This document shows, piece after piece, positions 45,960-60,500 of a DNA stretch of 64,000 bases (positions are counted from its first letter, which is position 1; each line of letters opens with the position of its first letter). Origin of the DNA: Caenorhabditis elegans (taxonomy: Eukaryota; Nematoda; Chromadorea; Rhabditida; Rhabditidae); NCBI RefSeq assembly GCF_000002985.6, contig NC_003284.9, positions 16,678,001-16,742,000 of the forward strand, written 5' to 3'. Below the pieces are notes generated by a model. That model did no database searches and was not told where the DNA came from. It saw only the letters and a program-made list of their open reading frames with translations. The translations under genes were made by a program, and so were the position numbers.

Positions 45960-47987
45960 GCGAATCAGCTCGAGAAATTTGAAATTGTTGTAGGAAACCG
46001 TGCATTTTGTATAGAATACTGCAAAGTTTGAAAACATATAAAACGGCTGATACTACATATACAAATTCATGATTTCTGAAAATTCTATCACATTTAAACC
46101 CCCACCCCTCTTTAGTAATTTTACTCGGCCTTCTGAAAATGCTTGCTTTAGACATGAACCTAAAATTTTATTAGTGGAAGTTAACAAAGTTTATTTTGGT
46201 AATCAGCTGCTATAGGTCTTCGTGGTGTTAGATATTTTGATCTATTTAACGTGTTGAACAGAAAATTGTATAATTTTGGTGACTACATGTAATTTTAGGG
46301 AAAAAAAAGTAAGTTTAGCTCATTCAATAGTCACTTTTAAAGTTTTAAAATCACCAAATATCATTTTGAAACTGTGCCAAAATTTTTAAATTTTTAAAAT
46401 CGTTATGGAACGACCAAAATTAATTTTTCCCAATTTTGGAAAATGTTTAACTGGAAATTCATTTTTTGACTTAACCATTTTTAAGTTGTAATCTTTGAAA
46501 TTTGGCATAAGCCCTGTTTTTTCTTTTGCAAACACAAATTGCTTCTTGTGGTTACAACCAATTTGATTTATATAAAAAATGTCAAAATGAAAGAAAAACC
46601 CGATTTTCTACAATATTACTTGATTATTGTAAGAATTCAAACTAGCAGCATTGTTTGAAATTACTATGAATGTTTTAATTAAAGAAACTGATCGAAAACA
46701 ATTGAACGTGATTTTCAATAGCTGACATTTAGAGCTCACAAAATCAATAAATAGTTTGCATGTAACACTCCTGTGCGTTTGAAAAATTTCATATGAAAAT
46801 GTAGTACTAAATTTAGTGCATATCCTGTGGCTATTACAAAATAACATGTATTATAAACTCAAAATGTCAGTTATCGCAAAACAAGTACTTTTTTATAGTT
46901 ACACTACTAGGTAGCTTTTTGGCATTCACGATTTCAATTTTCAAAAACATTATCATTCACTTTCTCATCTAGACAATGTGTGTATTATGACAATAAATTC
47001 CATGTGACGATTTCAAAAATTACGTATTTTGTTTCATCTTTCTCTTCTTTTTCCGCCCTGTCTGTCATTCAAAACGTTTCCATTTCCGTCTTCAAAACGA
47101 ACAAAACCCCGTGATATCAATGCCGGCTGTACCGACGGAACGTACAATCATTCACATAAATACGTGTACATACAAGCAGCAGCGGTGGAAAAAAAAGTTA
47201 TTTTTCTCGGGGTTTCCTTGGGGTTGGCGTCGGTGTCGCAACATTTTGCACCTCTTTCAAACGTGATGATAGCAACAACTATCGAGATAGCGGGGATTGA
47301 AAAAAAAAGCTACGAATTGAAAAATGAAAAGAGGAAAAAGACACGGATGGTAAGATGATCACTGTCGGGTGATGTAGACGCTTGTGTTTGCTTTTGTATT
47401 CCTTTTTTCTGATTTTCAATGCGTTGAGTATATTTTAGAAGATTTTTACCGGCCTGCCAGCTGACTTTTGATTCATTTTGATATAATGTTTTTTTTTAAT
47501 TTTCCAAGCTCGCAGTTCCAGCTATTTTACTAGATGCATTAACATCTTCAGAAGTGTCATGCTTTCATATGTTCAGCGTGTATCACGTGTGGAGTTGATA
47601 TTTAATTTTTTGGATTTTGAAATTTAATGTGACATTAGATTTTCAGATTTCTGTTAATCATGACGCAATTCCTTTCTATTTGATTTATTATATGAAGAAT
47701 TGTTTTATTTAAAAATTTAGGTATAAATGAAGACTCAAATATGTAGCATCTTCAGCCTTCAAAAAATCATAATAACCCTATTTTTAAAATTAGTCACAGC
47801 AATAATTTCCGACTGTAGCCACACGCAAAAGCTGGCAAAAAAGATTCTAAATGAATTCAGATCCTTTTTTTCAAGATTAGAAATGTTTAAAGATCCATTC
47901 TTGGCCATTAAAAAATCGGTAAGACATGGATCATAATGTGAAAAAGTTAAAAACGACAAATTTCAAAATATGGTCAGATTTTTATTT
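45960..47987. other. Intergenic, no gene supported
   Basis: ATG 47268 opens a 29-codon lysine-rich frame that ends at an ATG|GTAAGATG donor near 47350. It could be a non-essential 5' exon, but its phase does not match the first hda-4 exon. Confidence 0.3.
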
Positions 47988-48400
47988 AAAGGCCAGTGGG
48001 GAAAATGCTAAAAACTACTTTTATAGTGCCAAAATGACCGAATTTCATAATAAAACGTTTCAACAATTTTTTCAATACTTTTTATTCACGATAAAAAAAT
48101 GTCAATCAGTTTTTGTCACTCATAATTTTGGAAGCCGAGCAAAAAAATTTGTTTTTTCCTACATTTTTTAACACTGTAATGTTGTTTTAATTATTTGTAT
48201 TGAAATATTGTAGGGGCCCGAACATGCGACATTGCTTTGGGTTTCCTCAGAAACTCACATTTTCCCAAACTTTGCCAAAACTTTGACCGGAAATTATAAA
48301 AAATCTGAATTTTTTTGGAGTGTTTTATTATGATATTTAGTCGTTTTGGATCATTATAAATGTGTTTGGACCAAATCCCAATTGGCGCCACTCCACCTTT
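47988..48400. repeat. Deleted TTTAAA-target palindromic MITE
   Basis: The right end reads GGCGCCACTCCACCTTT followed by AAA, matching the right end of 2525-2944. The left end, TTTAAAGGCCAGTGGGGA, has lost about ten bases of the inverted repeat. Internal words (TTCATAATAAAACGTTT, TTATGATATTTAGTCGTTTTGG) fit the family. Confidence 0.75.
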
Positions 48401-48799
48401 AAAGACATTTTTGCAAAAACCTTGTTGTTTTTTACAGTTTCATTAAGGTCCATTTTTAATGAACATTTTAACATTTGGTCCGTTGGGGCCACTTTGTTTA
48501 TTGTATAAAAAGATCAATTTGACGCTACTACACAAATCTAAAAATGTTCTTTCAAAAAGATTCGTCGTTGAAAAATAACTAATTTGAACTGCATTTATTG
48601 CAGGTTTTAGTTATAAACACGTCCACATAGGATTTTACTGATATTATCATTTCATCATTATAACTGTGAAATTACCGTTTTTTTTTTGAAAATTGTGGTG
48701 TTGTCTCACGTGTCGAACAAAAAAACTATCATGTTATTTTTGGAATTTTCCAACACCGAAATTTGCAATCTTAATTGATATGTATTTATGTAGATCTCT

Positions 48800-49230
48800 C
48801 AAATGTTTGGGGTGGTCTGGATTGTTGATGGCGTGTGTATGTGTATGTGTGCCCCTTCTCCTCCTTCTTCTAGTCTATTTTCGTCTCATCGTACGTCCTG
48901 TCCCTCTGACTGCGTCTCTCATTCTCCGACACTCTTCTATGTGCATCTATCGGGGGGCGCCCCGTGTTTCTCTTTCTCGGCGAGTGAGTATTTGGTGAGT
49001 GTTTGTGTGTGTGTGTGTGTGTGTGAGCGAGAAGGCTCCCCCCAATGTTCTCGCCGCTCTCTTCACTCCCGCACACTATCAGCCATTGCGCCCCACCGTC
49101 GTGTCTGCGTCTCGACGTCTCAGACCAAATGTCTGACGCTCTCACAACCAACGCTACCTCAGTCTATATCTCTTGTGACACTCTCTTCACTCTTAACTTG
49201 GCTTCATTATTGAAAGTGATGCGATGGTTA
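48800..49230 (+). promoter_or_regulatory. CT- and GC-rich promoter-like or 5' UTR stretch upstream of hda-4
   Basis: A 430-base region far richer in C, G and pyrimidine runs than its surroundings, with CCCTTCTCCTCCTTCTTC, repeated CTCTCTTCACTC-type words and a (TG)11 microsatellite at 49004-49025. It lies 2.3 kb before the first coding exon of hda-4, on a strand bias typical of worm plus-strand promoters and 5' UTRs. No splice-supported coding exon was found in it. Confidence 0.35.
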
Positions 49231-49269
49231 TCATCTGTTAATTTGAGATTTAATTACTCGTTACCGTAA

Positions 49270-51558
49270 AGGTCATTATTGTTGTAAAACGTTTAATATA
49301 TAATTTGTTATCACCTCTACTTTTTAAATTACGTTTTTTTATTTTATTTTTATCATTAGTGTAAAACAAAAAGTTAAAATATAAATACTGATGTACTTCA
49401 GTAGACTTCAAATTTTGTTAAACTCATTCTGAACTGTAACCATATTTTGAAAAGAGCCAATAATTTTATATACTTTATTTTTGAATTTACTTTAACACTG
49501 TAATTTTTTGCAGAAGAGTTTAATAATTTTATAGGAATTTTCAATGGGAGAAAAATACTGTGTTGAAATTTTTTTAGAATGTTAAAAACTCATTTGAAAC
49601 AATAACATTTTCTGTCATATTATAATAGTTTTAAAAGGTTGAATACTTTTAGCAATATATATTTTTAATTTCATTGCTTTTTCCAATATACGAACATTTT
49701 TAATTTGATTTATCAGTTAGATGTACAAAGTCATTATTTTATTAAGATTATTCAGATTATAGTATTTTACACCAAAAATTACATTTGGTAGCCTTAGTTA
49801 GAGAATAATATCAGAGTTCAGTTATAAACTTCACATTTTTCTACCAATTTTGAGAAACGTTCTTTAAACTCAAAAAAAAAAACGCAATCCAAAATCAGAA
49901 TATTACGTTCAAATCGAAATATACCCTTTGAGGATTTTTTTCAAATGTTTTATCATAAACCATACATTTTGCAAGTAACTTTTCGTCGTGCCGATTTGTT
50001 TCTGATCTTTAGAAATTGATAATTTTAATGTTGATAAAAATTATATTTTACTTCTCTTCAAATCAGTTTCTGAAAACTAGAATCGAGAATTGATCGTTTC
50101 TTTTCACGGCGGATTCTGTGTCTCATTTCTCCAATTGGAATTGAATAGCTAACATAATGCGGACTCTTTCTCTGTCAGCATCAAAAAGTTTCTTTATATC
50201 TTCTCCTTTCTTTGGTCTTTCCCCCACTTTTTTTTCCGCAGCCCAATTCTCATTCCAACTTCTGATGTTGAATTTTGCATTGTGGTTGCTAGTTTCCAAT
50301 TTTTACCTTTTTCTTGTTTTGCTAGAGTACATCTATGACGTACTTCGTCATAAATTACTGATGAGAGCTTCTGCGTCCGTTCAACACCTCCGCATTCCGG
50401 TGGTGAAATGAGATATTCTGCAAAAAGTAATTGAATATGAAATTTATAAACAATTAGGTTTTGAGGGGAAACTTTTGCTTCGGTTATTTGATTTCGGAAG
50501 GGGTAGACGATCTGTTCAAAGGTTTGTAAAATCATTGGACATTTTCGAGCAAAATTTAGAGTAAATCGGTGCATATTTTCTGAAAGTACAACAACCAAAA
50601 GTTCAAATTGATCTAACGGAGTATATAATTTGCTTTCACTGTTAGAGCTCAGTTTTTTTAACCAAAAATTACATTTCAAATGTTTATTTAGCGCCAAAGG
50701 ATAATTCTGAACATTTTCAGTGCATCTTTCCAGTTTATTCGATTCCCTAAAAACCTGAAAAAAGTGACATTTTCCAAAAACAATTCAAATTAAATAAATT
50801 TATGCAAGTATTCAAAATGATTTTTATGTTTAGAAAACAATCATTTGTTGACGGTTTTTTGAAAAAAAACCATTTTTTAAAAGATTTGTTTCCTGTGTCC
50901 CACTAGAATGTTGAAAAAATAAGTTGTGTGATGAGCCAGAAAAGTAACAGAAGCTGAAGAGACCCCGACTTTTGCTCCTTTCCGACGACTCTTTTCATTT
51001 TTAAACTCTGTCGCGGGTGGTCTTTTCATCTTCCGAGGTAGCATTGTTTTGAAAACTTGCTTTAACACCATTTTTCTCCCATTCTTTTCACACCTTGCTC
51101 TGCACAAAACTCTTTGTTTTTTGTTTTTTTTTTGATTTTGGCTTGTTTCAGTCTTTGAGATTTTTATCTCTGTTCTAGTCTTCCATATGTGTAAAAAATA
51201 TACAAACACAGAGGCTACGAGGCTATCAATAAATGATACCAGCTGTTATTATATCATTTCTTCTTGAAACCGGAGCTTCCTTTACACAATGCCGCAAATT
51301 CTTAGTTTCTACTTTCACACCTATCATGTTTTGAAAGGGCTTTTTTTGAAAATTGTTATACATAATAAATATTGCAACATCTCTCCTTCAAACATTTTAA
51401 TTTTTTAATAACTTAACATACATTTATTTTTAATATAAGTGTATTGAACCTTCGAACATAAATTTTCAAACTAGAGTATATGCCAATTTATTTTCATAAT
51501 TATATTCTGGCATCATCTATAACTCGGATCATTTTTAATATTGTTTCCATTTTTGCAG
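49270..51558. other. AT-rich upstream region of hda-4
   Basis: No supported gene. A minus-strand segment at 50417-50344 has a TTTTTGCAG acceptor and a GAA|GTACGT donor (reads YLISPPECGGVERTQKLSSV), but no partner exon was found. Confidence 0.35.
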
Positions 51559-51562
51559 GCGT

Positions 51563-54500
51563 ATGGAAGAAGCCAGCTCCTCAACGGGGAGCGCTGGTGG
51601 GGCTGGACCAAGTGTTCCCAACTTGCCATCAACATCAGAAGCTGCCATAGGACAGACGAATCTTGAGCCGGAAAGTATTGCTCTTCTTCAATCACAGCTT
51701 CAGGTGAGTCTATTTTTTTTATTGTATAACTTTCTAATCTGGATCTAACTTCTAGCATCAGTCAATTTTTGGCAAAAGTTTGTTATTTTTATTTAGCATC
51801 ACAGTCTTTATTTTTAAGATTCATTTTTTGTAGATTCACCATAAATTCTATAAATGTTTTTTGAAAATTAAAAAAAATCAGAAATTGATTGGCTAGTTTT
51901 TGATTAAAAAAGTTGTGAAGAACTTGATAAACTTTGTTATTAAGTCTCTAAATAGTTGAAAATATTTTTTAAAAAACCTTGGCTAATATGACCGAATTGT
52001 TTTTTTTTTCAAAAAATAAAAGGAAAATAAAAAGAAATCTACATCCAATTAAACCGTTATCATCTTTAAAAACTGAAAAAAAATTTGTAATAAAATGAAT
52101 GCGAATTTTCTAGATTTTTTGATGATTTTTTTTTGCAATTTTGAACAGAATAAAATAAAACTCGAACTTAGAGTTAGTATGTTTAGTTCACAGTAAAACA
52201 GCTGAAAATTTGGCAAACAATATTGCAAAAAAAAAACAACTAAATATTACCGGAAAATGCCTGATTTGCGCTAGGAATTTTAAACTAGTTAATTCATTCA
52301 AATAATTTTTTGCAAAATTGGAATCAAAAACTTTAAAAAATATATTAGGTCATTATGGCCCATTTTCTTAAATCTAAAAGAAAATCCCAATTGACTTTAC
52401 CGTTAGCTTTGTATGTTCTACATAGCATCATAGCTCAAGTATTACGTATCGTTCCAAAATACATTCCCATCAGATGAGTGTATTTTCAGCTAGAAATAGT
52501 CCAATGACACACCCACTCTCTCTCTCTCTCTCTCATGCCTTTTTTTCTCTCTAAAAACGGGCGAAATGAAAGATAGGAGAAGAGGTTATTTCCGGATGTG
52601 TCGAAAATAGAAGCCTGGAAAACCTGACGATGTTGTTTGTCGGTGTTTATCGATGAGAAGAGGGGTACATCATGATGAAAGGAGAGAGAAAAAAGAAAAA
52701 AATGGAAGAGAAGGGGAAGGAAAAGCAAGAGCTTGAAAATAGTTACATTCTCTACTATTCTGCCTTTTTTCTATTTTTGTCTCCTGTTTTCCCATGTTTC
52801 TTGGAAATTTTTTTTCAGAAGGACACCTCTTTGAGTTTGTCGAATTTTAGATCGTTTCAAGGAAACAACTTGAAAAAATGCTCAAATCTCTTTTTTAATA
52901 TAGATGTTGAATGAAAATTGAATACACGAAATATTTCACTATTTTTGAATTTAAAAAAATGCCTAACCAGTAGATAAAATAGCACTTTTCTTGACGGAAA
53001 ATTTTCACTGAACTTGGGGGCTCAGATCTTAGAATTTTCATATTCTGCACAAAGTAAACAATATTGATTAATTTTTTTCATGTAAGTTCACAGTTTTTAA
53101 AAAAAGAATGTTTTGTACTTTATACTAACGTAGTGTCACAATTTTCCTATATTTTGAAATACTTTGTAGTTCAATGTCTCGTTCAATACTTCATAATAAA
53201 TTCCTGTCTAGCCCCCTTCTTGGTTCTAGAATTTCAAAAATTCATCATCTTCTACGCACCTTCAAGCAGCCTTATTGCCATTTCAGAGATCAGTTCACGA
53301 GACGGCGAGACCAATTTCCGAAGAATTCTTTCCGTGTTGCGCAGAGCCGGTGAATTCCAAGTGAACTGGGACTCTGAGAAAGATCTCTTCATTTATATAA
53401 AACGCTGAAAAACACGAGTCCCGCGCTGGATTTTTTTTTCTAGCTAGCTATTTAATACTCGAAAATAGATTATTTTTTCGAATTTTGCCTTCAGTATCTT
53501 CCTTGTTAAGTATCATTAAACGGTACTTGTGTATTATATGCCTTTATCCCGAAGTTAAGTAAAATCTCAGTAAATTTCTCCAGTAATAGTTTTTTTAGTA
53601 TTCTTCCTGTACCTAACACCCCTGCCCAGTAGCTCACCAAAACGTAAAACTACGTATTAATTTAATCTGATTCAATTTTGAAAGATACTATGTATCTACA
53701 TACTATGACTAATCAAATTTCCAAATTTGATCGTTCAAACTCAACTTGACAGGTTTTTGATCAAGTAGACTAGACTCGCCTAATTAGTTTTTTTTTGTTG
53801 TGAAACCCGGTGTCTAGATATCATTTATCTAATGAACTTGATAACTCGTAGAGATAGAACAAGTTATTTTGGTGCAGTTTTTCATTGAAAAACTTCACAA
53901 TAACGAAGGAATTCTGAAATGTTTTCAACAATTTAGGAAATTTCCACAATTTTGTAAACGAATTTTATTTTTGAAAAAATTTACAAATGTCGTTAAGGAC
54001 TATTTTAAGTCTCTTCTAGCAATACTAACCTTATAAATTTGCCTGTCGATTGAACTTGACTATAGACTTTTTATGGATTACATTGAAGAGTAAACTATAA
54101 TATTTTTTCTTTACTTCTTCCCCCGGCTCTCTCAGAATTTATCTATTTACAAAAAAGTTACATCTATACACTGACTTGACTCTAGTTTCCTTGTTTTCCA
54201 GCACCTCGTTTATATTTTTGTTTCTCGATAAAAGTGCATCGAACAAAAAACAAGATCTTTTGGCGACAAGTAATCCAAGTACTTCTGACCTCATTTAGCA
54301 GTGGTGACACTCATTTTTCTCGCCTCGTCAAAACATGATCGACCTCATGTGATAGAGGAAGCGATTTTGAGACATCAAGTAGCGGCAAAAAAAGCACATG
54401 CTTTTCGCCCCACTACTTTCTACTTTTTTTTTCTTCTTTCCGCTCCCAATTTTTTTCTTACTTCTTCTCATTCTCACACTCCAAAACACAAAGCTGATAT

Positions 54501-57500
54501 CCCTCGACTTCTACACTACATATAAATGTTGTGTGTTTCCAACTCTCTCTCTATCTTCCTTTATCTCTGTGCATCGTCGTAGTGTCATCGTCGTGGGGGA
54601 TTGCTCGTGTTTTTGCCGTGCTCCCATTGAAAATCTATTCATAGATATTAAAGATACTAGATGTTAGTTACCCATGCACGTCTTTTTCCTGTCCTCCTTC
54701 TCTTTCTCTCTCTCTCTCTTTTTCGTTTTGCTCTTCTCAACTTGTTGATAACACAAAAAACCACATTGCCCCAAAATAGGAACAAGGCAAGATTCAAAGA
54801 TAAGAGATTTTTGTTTCCATTTTGGTAGAGTGTTTGTCACTTTTCAGTTTGTTCGTGGCAAGTTTTGTTTTTTTGGGCTTTTTTAAATACACTGAAGAAA
54901 AATGCACCGTTTGTGTAAACTGATCAATTGTACCTAATTTGTTTTTTGTAATAGTATAGCTCACACTTCACGGTCATCCTTGAAAAATTCAAACAGGAAG
55001 TTAAAGTTTAACTTTTAATAAGCCTATCAATATTTAACAATTAGACAACACATTTAGCTCATTTTTATTTTTGAGCTTCAACGTTGATTTTCATACCTTC
55101 TCTTTTATATTCAAAAAGTTCACGTTTTTAGATAGTGCACTTCAGTTGGCACAATGCATCGCACCTGAAATTAAAATCTGCCCTGAAATAGAGTCGAAAT
55201 GCCTCAGCTCATTTCATTCGTAAAAAAAAACGTTATAATATTTAGACACCGTAACATATTTTTTTAAAAGATGAACAAAAAGCATTGTCATTATGCAAAT
55301 CTCTAAATTTCCGTAGTTGTAAATTGCAAATGCACCATCTCTCACGTTTCTGAACTATGTTTATTTAAATAAAACAGTGATCTCAGATGCTCTCAAAGAC
55401 GAGAAAGCGCCAAGTTTTTTTTTGATCAGACTGTACATTTTCAAAATTTGCTTTTCACTCGGAAAAGTTCATCTCCTTATTCTACATCACTTCCTGAGCG
55501 GACGGTACGAGGAGAAACTCGCGCCTCCTAAAAATAGTGTGCGCGCAGTTTTTGCGTCGATTTTGTGTTTGCCTTGGTTCTCACTCTCTCTCTTTCTCCA
55601 CTTCCATCTGTATTCACCGTTTTTTCTAATATTTATGACGAGATCCACACAACGTTTTGTGTGTGTGTGTGTGTATATGGATGGTATCGATTTTTATCGG
55701 ACAGTCCGAGACACAGCACACTGTTTTTTCCGCTTTTGTGTGTGTGTGTGTGCCTATGATGTGGAGCCAAAAGGCTTGTTGGTAAATACGGTGCAGAAAT
55801 AACAGGAAATGCTGAATTGAAATACGGGGAAAGGAGCTCGCATGCAAAATGCATAAAATACTTGACTATCACACTTGGCCAAACTGGAACACACGTTCTT
55901 GTTTTCGTAAAGAGCAAACATATTTTTTCAGCTACTGCTCATTTATTGATTTTTTGAAGCTTCAGCTTTCCAATTTAAAAATACGATTTTTGCACATTCT
56001 TTCACAAAACATATCACTTTCTCCTTTTCTGATCGCTTTTTTGAGCCTCATCATTTCAAAAGTCCATTTTTTTCAGAAAATAAGCCGAATATCTATTGCA
56101 AGTCTTGGAGCCATCCGGCGGGGTCACCCATTTTGTATACCTTTTTTTCTAAGTTGAAAACTTTGTCTATTTGATATAAATGTTATATATATCTAGCCGC
56201 ACTTTTTCTTAATAGTGTTCTAATTTTAAAATATTTTTCACTTTTCACAAGCTTCTCGGTTTGAAAATTCTCTTTAATCTCCATCAAAACATGTTTTCTT
56301 GGCATTTCTGCTCACTTGTTTATCCAAATTTGTCTTCTTTCCACTTCCAAAAGTAGTATTATGCGAGAAAATCTTTGGATTTGCCAGCGCTTATTTACCA
56401 ATTTAAAAATAGAATATTACTACTACACCTAGTCTTATCAGAGGTTGACATTATCACTACATTGCTCAAACGGGTTCTAGCTTTACGTCTACATTTTCGG
56501 GCTCTCGTATTTTCACCTGGATAAATGTATAAATGTACATACATATGTATGCCTGAGATACACATATACAAACTACAAAAAATGATTAGTGTAAGGTTTC
56601 TGGCTTCCCGTTTTAGACTTTTTTTTTTGCTTTCGAGAATGTGAGAATGTCTCATTTCGTTTAATTATTCCAACAAAAGCCAGCTCGCGTGATTTCTGTA
56701 AAAATGCCTACTGAATGTTTTTTACTCTTAGACTAGTTTTTGTCAGCTTTTGTCTGGGAAACACTTTTTATTTTGAAATTACACTCTGAACTAGTGAAAA
56801 TCGATCTGAAACTTTTTAAAATTATTGTTTATAATCAAAAATTAATTTAGAAGCCCAAAGTGAGTTCAAACATTTGCGTATTTTTGTACTATTAAAAATT
56901 TACAGAGTAAAGTCTAGTATTTTCTGAAAATACATTTCCTTAATTATTATAAAACTTTATATTTCCATCTAAAAATACTTTGGTCTCTCATCTTTTTTGT
57001 TTTGATAAAATTGGCGCATGCATACGTACACGTGTTTCTCTTCTTTCATTTCTCGCTTGCCACATTTCTATTTTCAGACATTGTCCATTGTCTCATAGAC
57101 ATAGTCTCTCGGAAAAACGGGAAAGATAGAAGCGGTGCTCTGCTGCACTATGACTAATGAATGTGTGTTGCTAAAAAAAAAAATGAAAAAGTAAAAAAGA
57201 GATACACGTGGAAAATGGGATTTCCATCGTTCTTCTCTCCCCTTCTCCTCCTTCCAAGTTTTATCCTTTTCACACTCACCGGGGGTTTTTTGCAAAACAA
57301 AAAAAAAAACACACACACTTATCTCTAAAAATGTTTCTTCTTTGATTTCTCTCCTTTCACTTTTCCACTTTTTTGATGCAGTGTTCAATTTCAGTGTCTG
57401 CTGGGATTTTAAAAATTTTTTAAACAAGTACTACGTCCCAGTTGAAACATTAATTTTTTTTTGAAACCTACAAAGGAAAAAACTTTTGACTCTTGTGATT

Positions 57501-60500
57501 AACTTTTAAGAAACAAAGCTTAAAAAATTAACTGCACGTTTTTCCCCATTGCTGTCTTCCCATAGGGGTTCTTGAAGTTTAATTTCTTGGAAATTAGAAA
57601 AAAGTCCAAAAATTAAGGTTCAAGATGTATTTCTGGTTTAGCTAGATTTTTTACACCGACTCAATTTTTTTTTCATCGTGAACATTATTCACATTATTAT
57701 AGTAACATGTCGAATCTTAATAGTAATCTTTAGAAATGAAAAATTAGAATTTTTCTTTGAGCATCTTACAAAAGTAACTTCAAAAAACATAACGTCTTTG
57801 TTTTCTAGAAGCTAGAAATAGAAAAGCTTTTGATTTTCGAAAGTTTTCTGAGTTACATTTCCAGACTCTCCATAAAAGGTCACTTTTCCCATGACGGAAA
57901 TAAAGTTAAATTTTCTAACAGAGTCTAGGAATCAAAAACCTTTTTTTCTGAAACATTTTCATTTTGGCTCTCCAGAAAACTAGGTGCTGTTTGGCGGTAC
58001 AGCATTCCCAACGCAGATACGGATTTCTGTCGGTTGCATAATTTTCCAACTTTTGTTACTTAGAGATTTAAATTTCAAACATTGCTTATACTTATGTTTT
58101 AACCGTTTTTTTCTCTGAGAAAAAACGATTTCTGCGTTAAATTTTTGCTTTTGTTTTTGCTTCACAGCAAATTTCAGACATTTTTTTTCCAGACTTTCCC
58201 CTCCTCTCAACACTCTCAATTTTACTCTGTAATTCAGCTCACAAGCATATACTTCCGCTTCCCCTTATTTGTGTTCTGCCAGAACCCAAATTCTTAGACG
58301 ATTGCTACTGGAACGCATACAAACACGCTTCGATGACTCAAGAATTGTTTTGATCTTTCGTCCAAAAATAACATTGAAATAAAACAGATGTTTGACTGAG
58401 AATTAGTAGAACACGTGCTTTGTTTATTTTCCATATTTAGTATTTATTCTGAGGAGATTAGAATGATTTGGCGATTTCTGTTGTACTCGCGGATTATAAG
58501 GGATAAAAGTACATTTGGAGCTGACATAGACATGTTAAACATTGAGAACTTTCACCAAAAAATGAATTTTCTTATGAAGACTAGTTTTCTCAAAGCTTAA
58601 GCGGGGTTTTTTTTCATATTTCTAAGTAATTATTAGCACTGTTAATTATGGAAAATTGTTTCTTGAGAATTGTAGGCCTCAATTCTGTGAAAATTTTTAT
58701 TTTTCATAATACTCCTCCTGAAAATGAAAAATTCTCAGATCTACCAAATGTTCAGTTTTGTTCTCGGCTACTCAAATTATATAAAATTCTCTGAACTTTG
58801 CGCATTTTCTATTTGTGTCTAGACATCTGGCTTCTATAGGCTAACTGCACTTTTTTAGGTTTAAGGCGGTGTGCAACCGGTATTTAAAAAATTTTTTTCC
58901 ATAATCTAGAAATTATTGATTTAAAAATTGAAAAAAACTGCTATCAGAAATAGAAATTTAAAATTATTAATGTCTGAGCTCCTGTCAATTTTTCTTGTTT
59001 TTTATCTAGATATTTACATGGGGATATTGTAAGAAAGACATTTTGAAATAAAACACGCAAGATGAGCCCAAATTAACAGTTCCTTTTAATTTTAAATACC
59101 ATGCGCCAATCGGTTTTGTTGAGTCTAGAAATAGATTTTCAAAATAAAAAATGCAGGTTGAGGCTCGTGATGGAAGTTATTTTTTTCATTTAAAGTTTGA
59201 TTTCAAAATTTTTCATAAACCTACAAATATCAACCTAAAAACACAAATTAATTGTTTTTTCGATTGAATTTTTTTCAAAAATTAACAAAATTTCAGCCTC
59301 TCTCAATTCAATTAAAATCTCTAAAATCTCACCTTTGAAATAAAATAAGATGCCTTGAAAGTTGACTTTTGGTTTAACTTTACGGGCGGGCTCCGGATGT
59401 AGTGAACAATTGCCTAGCTCTTTTTTGGATCTTCATTTTTTGAAAGTTTTGATCAAACTTATTATTATGAGTTGTTTATACGATACTTGATAATTATCAA
59501 TAATATATTACTAGAATGTAAACCAAACATTGCGTTGTTTTTCATTTCATCCATATAGACATCTTCTGAATTCTGAGAAGTCTTCATATGGCTAAACATA
59601 CTCTATTTCTCTTCGAGAACCTGACCTCGACTAACCTTTTCTTTCTCTCTCTCGTTTCCTGGCCAAGCGGTAAGCTCTCACGTGTTCTATGAATAGCCTA
59701 TTTCTCTCATTTTTTTGCTCTGGCAATTCAGCTCTCGGACACGAAAGTTCAAAAGACCTTATTCTCGTCGTTTTTTTTTTGCCTGCCCGTTTTGTTTCTT
59801 TAGTGCCGCCAAGCGCAGCACCCCACCGATTCCTCGGGGTCCCATAGATAACACCAACCACCCATCTATTTTTAGGCTCCTTGGCCTTTCTGGTTTCGCA
59901 TCCATTTGTGTATTTTGGTTTGGTAGTCTGATCGCAATGCAAAATTCAATCTGATTTAATCTATTTTCTTGCAAGTCAGAAAAAAAACGAGCATGGCAGT
60001 TTGTGTGTATTTTTATACGCTGTGCTTTCTCTTTTTTTCCTTGGCTTGTGGCCTGCGCGAAAAAGTAATAGTAAACAGATTTGAAAACGAGCGCGAAAAT
60101 GGCAAAGATGACTATGAGTCAAGTCTTTTTTTTCTTTTTTCGTCGAACACGACATCTAGAAATAGGCCTACTGTAACTAGACATACACATTCCGCCTTCC
60201 TAATGAGCCTTCCACTTATTTTTGGGTATTGTTTTTGAGTTGAGACGCGGCTTCCTCTTCTTACTCTCTTTTTTTCTTGTTGTGCTAGATATTCAGTTTA
60301 TTTTTCATGTAAAAGAAGTATTAATTAATTAATCTAGCAAGTTTGGTTAACAGGCACTTAGACATACAACACATTTTGCTCATCATTCTTCAAAATTTCT
60401 TTTTTTTTTTGATTGAGATAGCAGTTATAAAAAAGTGAGCAAAAAGTATCTTGAAAAACAAATACATATAGACAAACCGCATCCAAATCTTTGCCAAACC

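Noticed and set aside
50194..50697. 167-codon minus-strand open frame
   Set aside because: No ATG start and no recognised domain; only a 74-base segment inside has good splice sites, and no partner exon was found.
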